Of a DNA stretch of 16,296 nt, positions 7,438-14,681 are shown one piece after another (within the stretch, counting starts at the first letter, position 1; each line of letters starts with the position of its first letter). A program made the position numbers and the translations under genes. Origin of the DNA: an uncultured Clostridium sp. (GTDB lineage Bacteria; Bacillota; Clostridia; Lachnospirales; Lachnospiraceae); the NCBI GenBank assembly GCA_900551135.1, contig URUX01000041.1:1-16296 (forward strand). Direction: 5' to 3'. The notes beneath the pieces were generated by a model. The model was not told where the DNA came from and ran no database searches. It saw only the letters and a list, made by a program, of their open reading frames with translations.

Positions 7438-8786
7438 TTAGTCTGTAATAGACGGGCGATATCCTTCTGCCTTTTCAATCCAGTCCAGCAGACGTCTGCG
7501 CATATCCGCTTTTGCTTCCGCATATTCCGGAGCAGCAGCTACGTTGTTGAACTGCCACGGGTCTTTTCTCAAATCATACAGATAATCATCTGCATAAACA
7601 TCGGAAGCGCCCTTTTCCCCTCCGTTAACACCCGGAGCATACACTGCGTATAAGTAATCCGCAGTACGGGCCACTCGCCCGATACGGCTTTCAGAAACCT
7701 GGGCAAATACCTGGTTTTCACGGTTAGCATCTTTCTGCTCTACAACATCCAGAAGATTTTCACCAATCATCTTATCTCCGACATCTACTCCGGCCATTGC
7801 CAGAATGGTCTTTGGAAGACTTTCTGTGCTAACCAGTTCCGTTACCGTCTTACCGCCTTTAAATGGTCCTCCGGAGATTACCAGCGGAACATGAAGAGCA
7901 CCGTCATGGCCAGTACGTTTGTAATCGTCATAGCCATTTAAGTGGCTGTCTGTATTACGGGTCTTAAAGTGGGAACCATGGTCAGATGCGTAGATAATAA
8001 TAGTGTTGTCATACAGGCCTTTTTCTTTCAGTTTATCCACAAGGCGTCCCAGGTTTTCGTCAAGGCTTGCACACTGTCCCAGATAATCCGGATATTCTTC
8101 AGCGGCATTTCCTTTTAACACTTCCAAATCATGGGGAAGGATAAAATTGGCAAAACGCTCTTTGGAACCGTCTGGTCCTTCATAATGATTCCGGTCGTTC
8201 TGATGATGGGGTTCTATCTGGGAAACAGTCATAAAGAACGGTTTCTTACCATCATACTGTTCCAGATATTCCAGTGCAAAATCATTGATACAATCCGCAC
8301 GGTATCCTTTAAAATCAATCCGGTTATTATTTTCATCAAATACAAATCCGTCATAGCCATGGGACGTAAATTCCAATACGTCTGCCGCTCTCCAGAATCC
8401 GGTATAACCTCCGCGCAGTTCTGCCGGAATTGCTGTAATAGTGTGGTCAATCGTCGGGGCTTTTTCCAGTTCCCCATCACTGGCCAGATGCCACTTTCCA
8501 ATATAGGCGGTTTCATAACCAGCTTCTTCGATATAATTGCCCAGCGTTTTTACTCCGTTTGGAAGCATGATATTATTGCGGAAGCACCCGGTCTCGGTCG
8601 GATATTTTCCCGTCTGGAACAATGGCATGGGCCGCATACAGGCTGAGGGGAAAACGCGTTATCAAACTTTACGCCTTCTCCGGCCAACGCATCCAAGTTA
8701 GGAGTAATATCCAAAGGCTGTCCAAAACATCCGCATGTATCCCAACGCTGTTGATCTGAAAAATAAAAAATAATATTATATGCCAT
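7438..8786 (-). pseudogene. Sulfatase with 4-base deletion in the CxPxR active-site motif
   Basis: An alkaline-phosphatase-fold sulfatase whose intact form would have about 450 residues. From the ATG at 8784-8786 (GGAGG upstream) it reads YNIIFYFSDQQRWDTCGCFG with metal ligand D11, then AFSPQPVCGP ending in Cys51, the residue that would mature to formylglycine. The frame then breaks at 8623-8627. Reading resumes one frame over as LFQTGKYPTETGCFRN, then YIGKWHLASDGE, YASDHGSHF (metal site), and GHDGALHVPLVISG. Five bases stand where CGPxRxLFQTG needs nine, so four bases are missing, including those for the essential Arg. There is no signal peptide, so the enzyme would act in the cytoplasm, on a substrate imported whole. 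It lies 16 bases after tctA. The second half could be translated from internal starts but would lack the catalytic Cys. Confidence 0.88.
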
Positions 8787-8802
8787 AAGTAATTCCTCCC
8801 TG

Positions 8803-10303
8803 TTATGGTGTTGATTTTCCTGTCTTTTGTTCTTTAATTTTTCCCCGTACGATGGTTGCAATTGCAAATACAATCAAAGCGGCAAAAATCCAGCAGAAAA
8901 TACTGCTGAAGAAAATCTTAGGACTTCCATTAGAAATCAGCAATGCGCGGCGGAAGTTGGTTTCCGTCATACTTCCCAGTACCATACCTAACAAAATCGG
9001 AACTGCCGGCAAATCTAATTTACGCAAAATCCATGCCAATGCAGCAAATACCAGAGCAACTCCTACATCAAAGTAGTTTTCGTTAACGGAATAGGCACCT
9101 GCAAAGCAGAAAATAACGATAATTGGAGTTAAAATTTCCTGTGGGATGGAAACAACCTTAGCAAACAGGCTGGTTAAAAATCTTCCCTGCAGAAGCATAA
9201 ACAGGTTTACCAAAATCAGTCCCAGCATAATGGCATACATAATATCGCCGTCTGTCGTAAACGGACTGAGACCTGGATTCAAACCATTAATCATCAGGGA
9301 AGACAGCATAATAGCAACGGTTCCGTCTCCAGGAATACCCAGCGTCAGCAGAGGAATCAGGGTTGCGCCGGTAACTGCGTTATTTGCAGATTCTGCTGCC
9401 GCAATTCCTTCTACAGATCCATGACCAAACTCTTCCGGATGCTTTGACATATTTTTAGCCTGAGAGTAACTAAACCAGGAAGCCTCCGATGCACCGGTTC
9501 CAGGAACAATTCCTACCATTACACCGATTAAGGAAGAAAGGCAGACAGGACGAATCATTCTCTTATATTCTTCCTTGGTTATCTTTCCATCATCTTCAAT
9601 CTTTCTGGCATCCAGTTTCAGGGCATCCAGACGTTTTTCCGATTTTGCTAGAATTTCAACCAGAGCAAAAAGTCCAATCAGACAAACAGCCAAATCCATT
9701 CCCAGATATAACCGGTTAATTCCAAAAGTAAACCGGTCGTAGCTGGTCATCGGATCTGAACCGATACAGGCAATAAACAGTCCCAGACATGCGGAAATCA
9801 GTCCGCGGATAATACTCTTTCCGGATACTCCCGCGATAATGGTAAGACCAAATACGCAGACCATAAAGTATTCCGGAGTTCCCAGCATTGCGGCAACTTT
9901 TGCAACCTGAGGACCTAAAAACAACAGCATCAGTGCAGAGAACACACCGCCAAACGTAGACGCATACAAGGCGATCTTTAATGCCGCCTTCGTTCTGCCT
10001 TTCTGGGAAAGAGGATGTCCATCCAGCATGGTAGCTGCTGCATGGGGGTGTTCCAGGCGTATTAATCAAAATTGCAGAAGCACTTCCTCCATAACCGCCA
10101 GCACAATAAATTCCCAAAAGGAACATCATACCCGGAATTGCCGACATGGTGTACGTAACCGGCAGGAACAAAATTACACATAAGATAATACTGAGTCCCG
10201 GAATTGCAGCAAATACAGATCCGATAAAAACTCCGATGTTGATCCACAAAATATTTTCCAGGGTAAATAAAAGCCCGGAAGCCGGAATAATATATTGCAT
10301 CAT
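8803..10303 (-). pseudogene. tctA: Tripartite tricarboxylate transporter large subunit TctA, +1 frameshift
   Basis: The large 12-segment membrane subunit of the TTT family. From the ATG at 10301-10303 (AAAGGGGGG upstream) it reads the usual start with GLLFTLENILWINIGVFIGS and AIPGLSIILC, then the family signature GGSASAILINTPGTP. At the run of five C on the minus strand (G-run 10044-10048) the frame shifts. It continues as AAATMLDGHPLSQKGRTKAA, and the rest is a normal TctA with IVPGTGASEASWFSY, ESANNAVTGATLIPLLTLGI and PILLGMVLGSMTETNFRRAL. The total of 1501 bases is one over a multiple of three; removing one C gives a 499-residue protein reading NTPGTPHAAATMLDG, the normal family length. 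It is either a real frameshift or a homopolymer read error. Confidence 0.87.
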
Positions 10304-10318
10304 AACACAATCCCCCCT

Positions 10319-10834
10319 TTAAAAGTCTACATTCAAAACAAATTTAAATGCAGCCCAGATTACCACTGTCAGCAGCAGCGTAATGACGTAATAACTCTTT
10401 TTGCTGCATCTGAAGTACAGTAAAAATGGCAGGGAACAAAACAGTGCACCAATAATAAACATTCCGGTAAGTTTGCTTAATAAATACGTGAAAAACAAAA
10501 TTCCAAAAATTACCAGTGCTTTTACTTCCGTCTGAAGGTTAATTACCTTCCATTCCAAAGGCTGCTTTTTTGCAATCTTATATAAATCTTTCACAATAAG
10601 CAAACCGCTGCAAAACATCATGATGTACATCAGCAGGGTTGGGAAGGCCCTTCCGTTTACGACATCTTTGTCAGAAACCGCTACCTGCTGAGGCATCACA
10701 ATCATAATCGCAGCTGCAAATACAAAAAATACGATTCCTGCAACCAGGTTAATCGGAATCCGAATTTCTTTTTCCCGCAGTTTATCCCCCCAGGCATCAA
10801 TCCGATCATGAAACTGATTAATCAGACCGCTCAT
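10319..10834 (-). CDS. tctB: Tripartite tricarboxylate transporter small membrane subunit TctB
   Basis: The small membrane partner of TctA, 171 residues with four hydrophobic segments: about 28-48 (INLVAGIVFFVFAAAIMIVM), 65-83 (FPTLLMYIMMFCSGLLIV), 108-140 and 150-166 (VITLLLTVVIWAAFKFV). The TctB family has low sequence conservation; the call rests on size, topology and its place between tctC and tctA. The ATG at 10832-10834 follows GGAGG. It is the only gene of this operon with no visible lesion. It ends 15 bases before tctA. Confidence 0.88.
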   Translation of the reverse strand: MSGLINQFHDRIDAWGDKLREKEIRIPINLVAGIVFFVFAAAIMIVMPQQVAVSDKDVVNGRAFPTLLMYIMMFCSGLLIVKDLYKIAKKQPLEWKVINLQTEVKALVIFGILFFTYLLSKLTGMFIIGALFCSLPFLLYFRCSKKSYYVITLLLTVVIWAAFKFVLNVDF

Positions 10835-10864
10835 GAATCCTACCTCCTTCGTTTTAAAACCGCA

Positions 10865-10889
10865 GAGGGAATGAAACTATCATTCCCTC
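10865..10889 (-). terminator. Intercistronic hairpin between tctC and tctB
   Basis: A perfect 9-bp stem, GAGGGAATG (10865-10873) with CATTCCCTC (10881-10889), and a 7-base loop. On the minus strand it is followed by TGCGGTTTTAAAACG, only a short T-run. As with the hairpin at 1230-1265, it stands directly after a binding-protein gene and before membrane subunits, so it probably sets a higher level of the binding protein. Confidence 0.65.
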
Positions 10890-10904
10890 CTGCATCAGCA
10901 AACA

Positions 10905-11872
10905 TTAATTCGCAACAATGTCTTTGTATTCGTTTACAATACTCTTTACATTTTCGATGTGTGCTTTTACATCATCTTCTGACATGGTATCTACTTCCAG
11001 AAGCATGGTTTCTTCTAACCACTTGGCAACTTCTTCATCTGCTAAGATATCATCGTACAGCTTCTTCAGTTCTGCAACTTTTTCTGCATCTGTTCCTGCA
11101 CATGCCATAACGAAGCAGCGGTTGCGGAAGAATGGGTATCCGTGCTCGCCAACGCCTTCTACTCCGGCAAACGGGCCATTCTCCAGAGGCTTGTCATCAA
11201 ATGCACAAACGATGGTTACACCGCCCTGCTGCTGAGTTTCCAAAATCTGAGACTGATGGGAAACTGCAAAATTAGTCTCACCCTTTGCAACTGCCTGAGC
11301 AGCCTCTGCTGCGGAAGTATACGCAACTAATTTCAATTTATCGCCAGCACCCATGGAACCAAATAATGCTGCTGCCAGGAATGCTTCTGAACTGGTAGCT
11401 CCATTTACTGCCACGCTGATTTCGCTGCCTTCTGCTACAAATGCTTCCAGGTCTGCAAGATTCTGGATATTCAGCTTTGAGTCTGCAGATAATACGAAGA
11501 TGGAAGAATATAAATTCTCTACATATGCAAAGTTGTCATATGTAAACTGCATTTTTGCCGGATCCAGAATAGAAGTAATTGCAAATAATCCCTCGCCTGC
11601 AAATACCAGTTCTTTGGAGTTTGCCTTTGTATCAGCAACCCAGGTATTTACAGTTGCTGCATCGCCTTTTACTGCTTCTGCAACTAACGTAATCTTATCG
11701 GAATAGGAAGTTGACTTTCTGCTGCTTTCTGGCTTACCATGGCAGCTACACCAGATGGAGCCCATGGACAGGTAACCTTCCAGCTTTCTTTTTTAGCACC
11801 GCCGCTGCATCCAGCTAATAATCCGACTACCATCACTCCTGCCATCACTGCGCTTAACAAACGTTTTTTCAA
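10905..11872 (-). pseudogene. tctC: TTT-family substrate-binding lipoprotein TctC, -1 frameshift
   Basis: The extracytoplasmic solute receptor of the TTT system. The start is a TTG at 11870-11872 with GAGGGG eight bases upstream (an in-frame ATG at 11890 overlaps that site). The lipoprotein signal KKRLLSAVMAGVMVVGLLAG ends at Cys, then SWKVTCPWAPSGVAAMVSQK. At 11707-11722 the frame changes and continues as TSYSDKITLVAEAV, ELVFAGEGLFAI, SVAVNGATSSEAFLAAALFG to the stop. The length of 968 bases is one short of a multiple of three; adding one base (for example AAESSTSY or AAEKSTSY) gives 322 residues, the normal family length. The product as written would stop after about 60 residues. First gene of the operon. 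Confidence 0.87.
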
Positions 11873-11917
11873 ACTTACTTCCCCTCTCATTTTTCTTAAA
11901 AGTTGTTTGGGGTTTTG

Positions 11918-11937
11918 GATTACCTAGACAAGTAATC
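11918..11937. promoter_or_regulatory. Inverted repeat downstream of the tct promoter (candidate GntR operator)
   Basis: GATTAC (11918-11923), 8-base spacer, GTAATC (11932-11937): a perfect 6-bp dyad about 15 bases downstream of the -10 box on the minus strand, a classic repressor roadblock position. The minus-strand core contains ACTTGTCTAG, resembling half-sites of GntR-type operators. Binding by the GntR protein of the same operon is inferred. Confidence 0.45.
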
Positions 11938-11951
11938 TTATCTATGTCTCT

Positions 11952-11980
11952 AAATTATCTAATCCACCGCAATAAGTCAA
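11952..11980 (-). promoter_or_regulatory. Promoter of the tctCBA-sulfatase-gntR operon
   Basis: On the minus strand TTGACT (complement of 11975-11980), 17-bp spacer, TAATTT (complement of 11952-11957). The predicted leader is about 73 bases to the TTG start of tctC and contains the inverted repeat at 11918-11937. Confidence 0.65.
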
Positions 11981-11998
11981 CGAATTTCAATAATTTCT

Positions 11999-12151
11999 TC
12001 AAAAAGTTGTCTGTTTTTTGCCATTTTTTTCATCACTTGTACTATTTCCAAAAACAGTTTCACCATTTTTCACAATCCTAAAATTCATCTCAGGAAGCAT
12101 TTCATCTATTTTATCAGATAATTCGCTGATATTTTTATTTATTTTGTACAT
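11999..12151 (-). CDS. Possible small protein of 50 residues
   Basis: A short frame with a convincing translation start: GAGGG seven bases before the ATG (12149-12151), and a TATACT -10 box at 12173-12178 (minus strand) with a weak -35. The product begins MYKINKNISELSDKIDEMLP and continues FRIVKNGETVFGN, ending in a polar Lys/Asn/Asp-rich tail. It is charged, with one amphipathic helix likely and no membrane segment. I do not recognise a family. Codons are strongly A/T-ending, unlike neighbouring genes, so it could be acquired DNA, the leftover N-terminus of a longer gene, or chance. It ends 19 bases before the -35 of the tct operon on the same strand. Confidence 0.4.
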   Translation of the reverse strand: MYKINKNISELSDKIDEMLPEMNFRIVKNGETVFGNSTSDEKNGKKQTTF

Positions 12152-12214
12152 TTTTTATCCCTCGTTTTTTCCAGTATACTCCTGTCAGATCATAAAATTT
12201 GTGGATTCTTTCCC

Positions 12215-12243
12215 TTGACAGACTCCTGCTTCTATGATACAAA
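12215..12243 (+). promoter_or_regulatory. Promoter of the lysine-riboswitch/NhaC transcript
   Basis: A consensus TTGACA (12215-12220), 17-bp spacer, TACAAA (12238-12243) with an extended TGA in front. Transcription would start at about 12250, just before the first base of the riboswitch P1 stem at 12253. The 200 bases upstream (to about 12010) hold only the possible minus-strand small gene. Confidence 0.75.
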
Positions 12244-12252
12244 TAGATAAAC

Positions 12253-12413
12253 TGGTAGAGGAGCGGTCTTCAACAGTACCACATTATCACGGCAGGGGCC
12301 AGATGTGGGAAAGGGGATACCGCCGAAGGATTTCTTTTTGCCCCTTGCAAAGGCAATCCTGGGCCGGCATAAAATATGTGCCGGACTGTCACAAATAAAG
12401 TGGAGCGCTACCA
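12253..12413 (+). promoter_or_regulatory. Lysine riboswitch (L box) aptamer
   Basis: P1 is TGGTAG (12253-12258) paired with CTACCA (12408-12413). Inside are the conserved blocks of the lysine aptamer in order: AGAGGAGCGG, CTTCAACAGTACC (12268-12280), GGGAAAGGGGATACCGCCGA with AGGATT following, the P4 hairpin with AAGGCAATCCTGGGCCGGCA, and the P5 hairpin GCCGGCATAAAATATGTGCC, then GGACTGTCAC. AGAGG.GCG, CTTCAA.AGTA, the CCGAAGG block and CTGTCA are the hallmark sequences of this class. Lysine binding would stabilise P1. The antiterminator is also readable: GGAGCGC (12402-12408) and CATG (12412-12415) can pair with CATG (12457-12460) and GCGCCC (12465-12470), which excludes both P1 and the downstream terminator. 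It thus turns the NhaC transporter off when lysine is plentiful. Confidence 0.93.
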
Positions 12414-12454
12414 TGCCGGAACTTCTTTCATAATTCATTGCCTGATAACATTCC

Positions 12455-12503
12455 GCCATGAACCGCGCCCTTATTTGGAACCGGAGCATGGCTGTTTTTA
12501 TTT
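12455..12503 (+). terminator. Riboswitch-controlled terminator
   Basis: GCCATG (12455-12460) pairs with CATGGC (12487-12492), with an inner CC/GG pairing (12463-12464 with 12483-12484), followed by TG and TTTTTATTT. The 5' arm CATG is shared with the antiterminator helix formed with the riboswitch P1 3' strand, giving mutually exclusive structures. It ends 35 bases before the transporter start codon. Confidence 0.82.
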
Positions 12504-12537
12504 GCAGCCGATTCACCAAATGAAGGGAGATTTCTGT

Positions 12538-14157
12538 ATGAAAAGCAAACACCGTATCTTAAGTCTTGGGATTGTGCTCGTGCTGATAATGGCATTATTT
12601 CCCATGACCGTCTTAGCCGCCGAAGAAGCTGCGGCTCCACAGCCTGCTATGTATGCCACATATCTGGCTCTTGTCCCCCCCATTGTCGCCATTGGACTGG
12701 CTCTGATTACCAAAGAGGTTTACAGTTCTTTGTTTATCGGAATCCTGGTAGGCGGCCTGTTCTACTCTGACTTTTCCTTTGAAGGAACGATATCTCACGT
12801 ATTTGACGACGGTTTTTTAAGCGTACTGTCTGATTCTTATAATGTGGGCATCCTGATTTTCCTGGTTATTCTGGGAATTATTGTTTCCCTTATGAACCGC
12901 GCCGGCGGCTCTGCCGCTTTTGGACGCTGGGCCAGCAGCAAGATCAAAACCCGGGCCGGTTCCCAGTTAGCTACCATTGCCCTGGGAGTGCTGATTTTTA
13001 TTGATGACTATTTCAACTGTCTTACCGTCGGAAGCGTCATGCGTCCCGTTACAGACAAACACCAGATTTCCAGAGCCAAACTTGCCTATATCATTGATTC
13101 AACTGCCGCACCAGTCTGCATCATTGCTCCAATTTCTTCCTGGGCTGCAGCTGTAACCGGTTTTGTGGAAGGCGAAGACGGATTCTCCCTGTTTATCCGG
13201 GCGATTCCATACAACTTCTATGCCCTCCTTACCATTTTGATGATGATTCTTTTAGCTGTAACCAGTTTTGATTTCGGCCCAATGGCAAAGCACGAAAAAA
13301 ATGCCCGTGAAACCGGCGATTTATTCACTACCCCCGGCCGCCCCTATGCCAATGTAGAAGGCACCAGCCAAATCGGCAGAGGAACCGTTATCGATCTGGT
13401 TCTCCCCATTGCCTGCCTGATTGTATGCTGTGTTATCGGTATGATTTATACCGGAGGATTCTTTGACGGCACAGATTTTGTAACCGCTTTTTCCAATAGT
13501 GACGCCTCCAGAGGTCTGGCTATGGGCAGCTTTTTCGGACTGGTCTTTACCATCCTGTTTTATATGGCCCGACGGGTTCTGACTTTTGAAGAATCCATGT
13601 CCTGTGTACCAGAAGGCTTTAAGGCTATGGTACCTGCCATCCTGATTTTAACCTGTGCCTGGACCTTAAAATCCATGACTGACAGCCTTGGCGCAGCAGA
13701 ATACGTCGCTTCCGCAATGAGCGGCTGTGCAAACAGCCTGTTAAATCTGCTTCCTGCCATCATTTTCCTGGTTGGATGCGGACTGGCATTTGCAACCGGC
13801 ACATCCTGGGGTACCTTTGGCATCCTGATTCCTATTGTAGTCAACGTATTCGCCAATACCAATCCTACCTTAATGGTAATTTCCATTTCCGCCTGTATGG
13901 CCGGAGCCGTATGCGGAGACCACTGTTCTCCCATTTCTGACACTACCATTATGGCCTCTGCCGGAGCCCAGTGTGAACACGTTAACCACGTATCCACCCA
14001 GCTTCCTTACTCTTTGACTGTGGCAGCAGTCACATTCATCACCTATATCGTAGCCGGATTTACCCAGAGCCCCTGGATTTCCCTTCCAGTCGGCGCTGCA
14101 CTGTTAATCGCCGTTTTGCTGGTATTCCGTATGCTGTTTAACCGGAAATACGCATAA
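12538..14157 (+). CDS. NhaC-family Na+/H+ antiporter-like transporter, probable lysine importer
   Basis: A polytopic membrane protein of 539 residues. Motifs of the NhaC superfamily: FIDDYFNCLTVGSVMRPVTD (residues 154-173), STAAPVCIIAPISSW (188-202), GTSWGTFGILIPI (421-433) and GDHCSPISDTTIMASAGAQC (460-479). The N-terminus is unusual: residues 1-28 look like a cleavable signal peptide (MALFPMTVLA, then AEE). The ATG at 12538 follows AGGGAG; the frame is open upstream but runs through the riboswitch terminator. The lysine riboswitch directly in front shows that its role is lysine homeostasis. Lysine-riboswitch-controlled NhaC-like proteins were predicted as lysine transporters (named lysW in comparative work), so I read it as lysine uptake, likely Na+ coupled, rather than pH control. 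Substrate is inferred from regulation alone. Confidence 0.93.
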   Translation: MKSKHRILSLGIVLVLIMALFPMTVLAAEEAAAPQPAMYATYLALVPPIVAIGLALITKEVYSSLFIGILVGGLFYSDFSFEGTISHVFDDGFLSVLSDSYNVGILIFLVILGIIVSLMNRAGGSAAFGRWASSKIKTRAGSQLATIALGVLIFIDDYFNCLTVGSVMRPVTDKHQISRAKLAYIIDSTAAPVCIIAPISSWAAAVTGFVEGEDGFSLFIRAIPYNFYALLTILMMILLAVTSFDFGPMAKHEKNARETGDLFTTPGRPYANVEGTSQIGRGTVIDLVLPIACLIVCCVIGMIYTGGFFDGTDFVTAFSNSDASRGLAMGSFFGLVFTILFYMARRVLTFEESMSCVPEGFKAMVPAILILTCAWTLKSMTDSLGAAEYVASAMSGCANSLLNLLPAIIFLVGCGLAFATGTSWGTFGILIPIVVNVFANTNPTLMVISISACMAGAVCGDHCSPISDTTIMASAGAQCEHVNHVSTQLPYSLTVAAVTFITYIVAGFTQSPWISLPVGAALLIAVLLVFRMLFNRKYA

Positions 14158-14173
14158 ACGTACCGCTGGAACC

Positions 14174-14219
14174 AAAAAAACTGCCCGGAAGGCATTCAAA
14201 CCTTTCGGGCAGTTTTTTT
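14174..14219. terminator. Bidirectional terminator between the convergent transporter and ACT gene
   Basis: CTGCCCGGAAGG (14181-14192) pairs with CCTTTCGGGCAG (14201-14212): a 12-bp stem with one G-U pair and an 8-base loop, flanked by seven A (14174-14180) and seven T (14213-14219). The flanking runs let it end transcription on both strands: 23 bases after the transporter stop and 15 bases after the ACT gene stop. Confidence 0.93.
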
Positions 14220-14234
14220 ATCTCTCTTAAACGT

Positions 14235-14666
14235 TTACAGGTCTGCAATGGTGTCCTGGCATACCGGACGGATTCCGCTTTTTCCCAGCACATCAATGGC
14301 TTTTTCATTGTCTGCCACCCGCAGAATCATATACGCAGTCGCTGCTTTCTGACTTAAAAATGCATAGGTATAATCCAGGTTGACACCTCCGTCTCCCAAA
14401 ATTTTCAGTATCCGGTACAGGCTTCCCGGCTCATCACTCATTTCTACTGCCAGAACCGGAGTAATGGATACCACGTATCCTGCCTCCTTTAATACCTGGG
14501 AGGTCTTATATGCATCGTCCACAATCATGCGGACAATGCCAAAATCCTGGGCTTCTGCAATAGACAGGGCTCTCATGTCAATCTCATGCTGGTGCAGATA
14601 ATCAGTAAGTTCTGCCAGTTTTCCAGGCTTATTTTCTACAAATACAGAAATCTGTTTTACTGTCAT
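14235..14666 (-). CDS. Tandem ACT-domain protein
   Basis: A small cytoplasmic protein of 143 residues made only of two ACT domains. The first (residues 1-68) starts VKQISVFVENKPGKLAELTD, the second (about 69-143) reads VLAVEMSDEPGSLYRILKIL and NLDYTYAF. Both contain the xxPGxL turn typical of ACT ligand-binding sites, which usually sense amino acids. Stand-alone double-ACT proteins (COG4747) are commonly encoded next to phenylacetate-CoA ligases in anaerobes, as here: the ligase ends 15 bases upstream and AAGGAGGGGG precedes this ATG. It is a probable amino-acid-responsive regulator of the ligase or its pathway; no direct catalytic role is visible. Confidence 0.92.
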   Translation of the reverse strand: MTVKQISVFVENKPGKLAELTDYLHQHEIDMRALSIAEAQDFGIVRMIVDDAYKTSQVLKEAGYVVSITPVLAVEMSDEPGSLYRILKILGDGGVNLDYTYAFLSQKAATAYMILRVADNEKAIDVLGKSGIRPVCQDTIADL

Positions 14667-14681
14667 AATCCCCCTCCTTCT

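Noticed and set aside
10044..10048. Programmed ribosomal frameshifting in tctA
   Set aside because: No slippery heptamer with a downstream structure or internal Shine-Dalgarno stimulator was seen, and TctA is not known to use frameshifting. An indel is simpler, given the other lesions in the operon.
12018..12218. A 66-residue hydrophobic frame on the plus strand
   Set aside because: No ribosome binding site; its Phe/Leu/Ser richness comes from reading an A-rich strand in reverse. The minus-strand frame at 11999-12151 has better start signals.
12376..12537. A longer version of the NhaC protein starting at 12376
   Set aside because: This extension would translate through the riboswitch P5/P1 strands and the terminator; the ATG at 12538 has a proper ribosome binding site and begins the hydrophobic N-terminus.
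13560..13997. A 145-residue open frame on the minus strand
   Set aside because: It is antisense to the NhaC-family gene in its most conserved motifs; no start signal.
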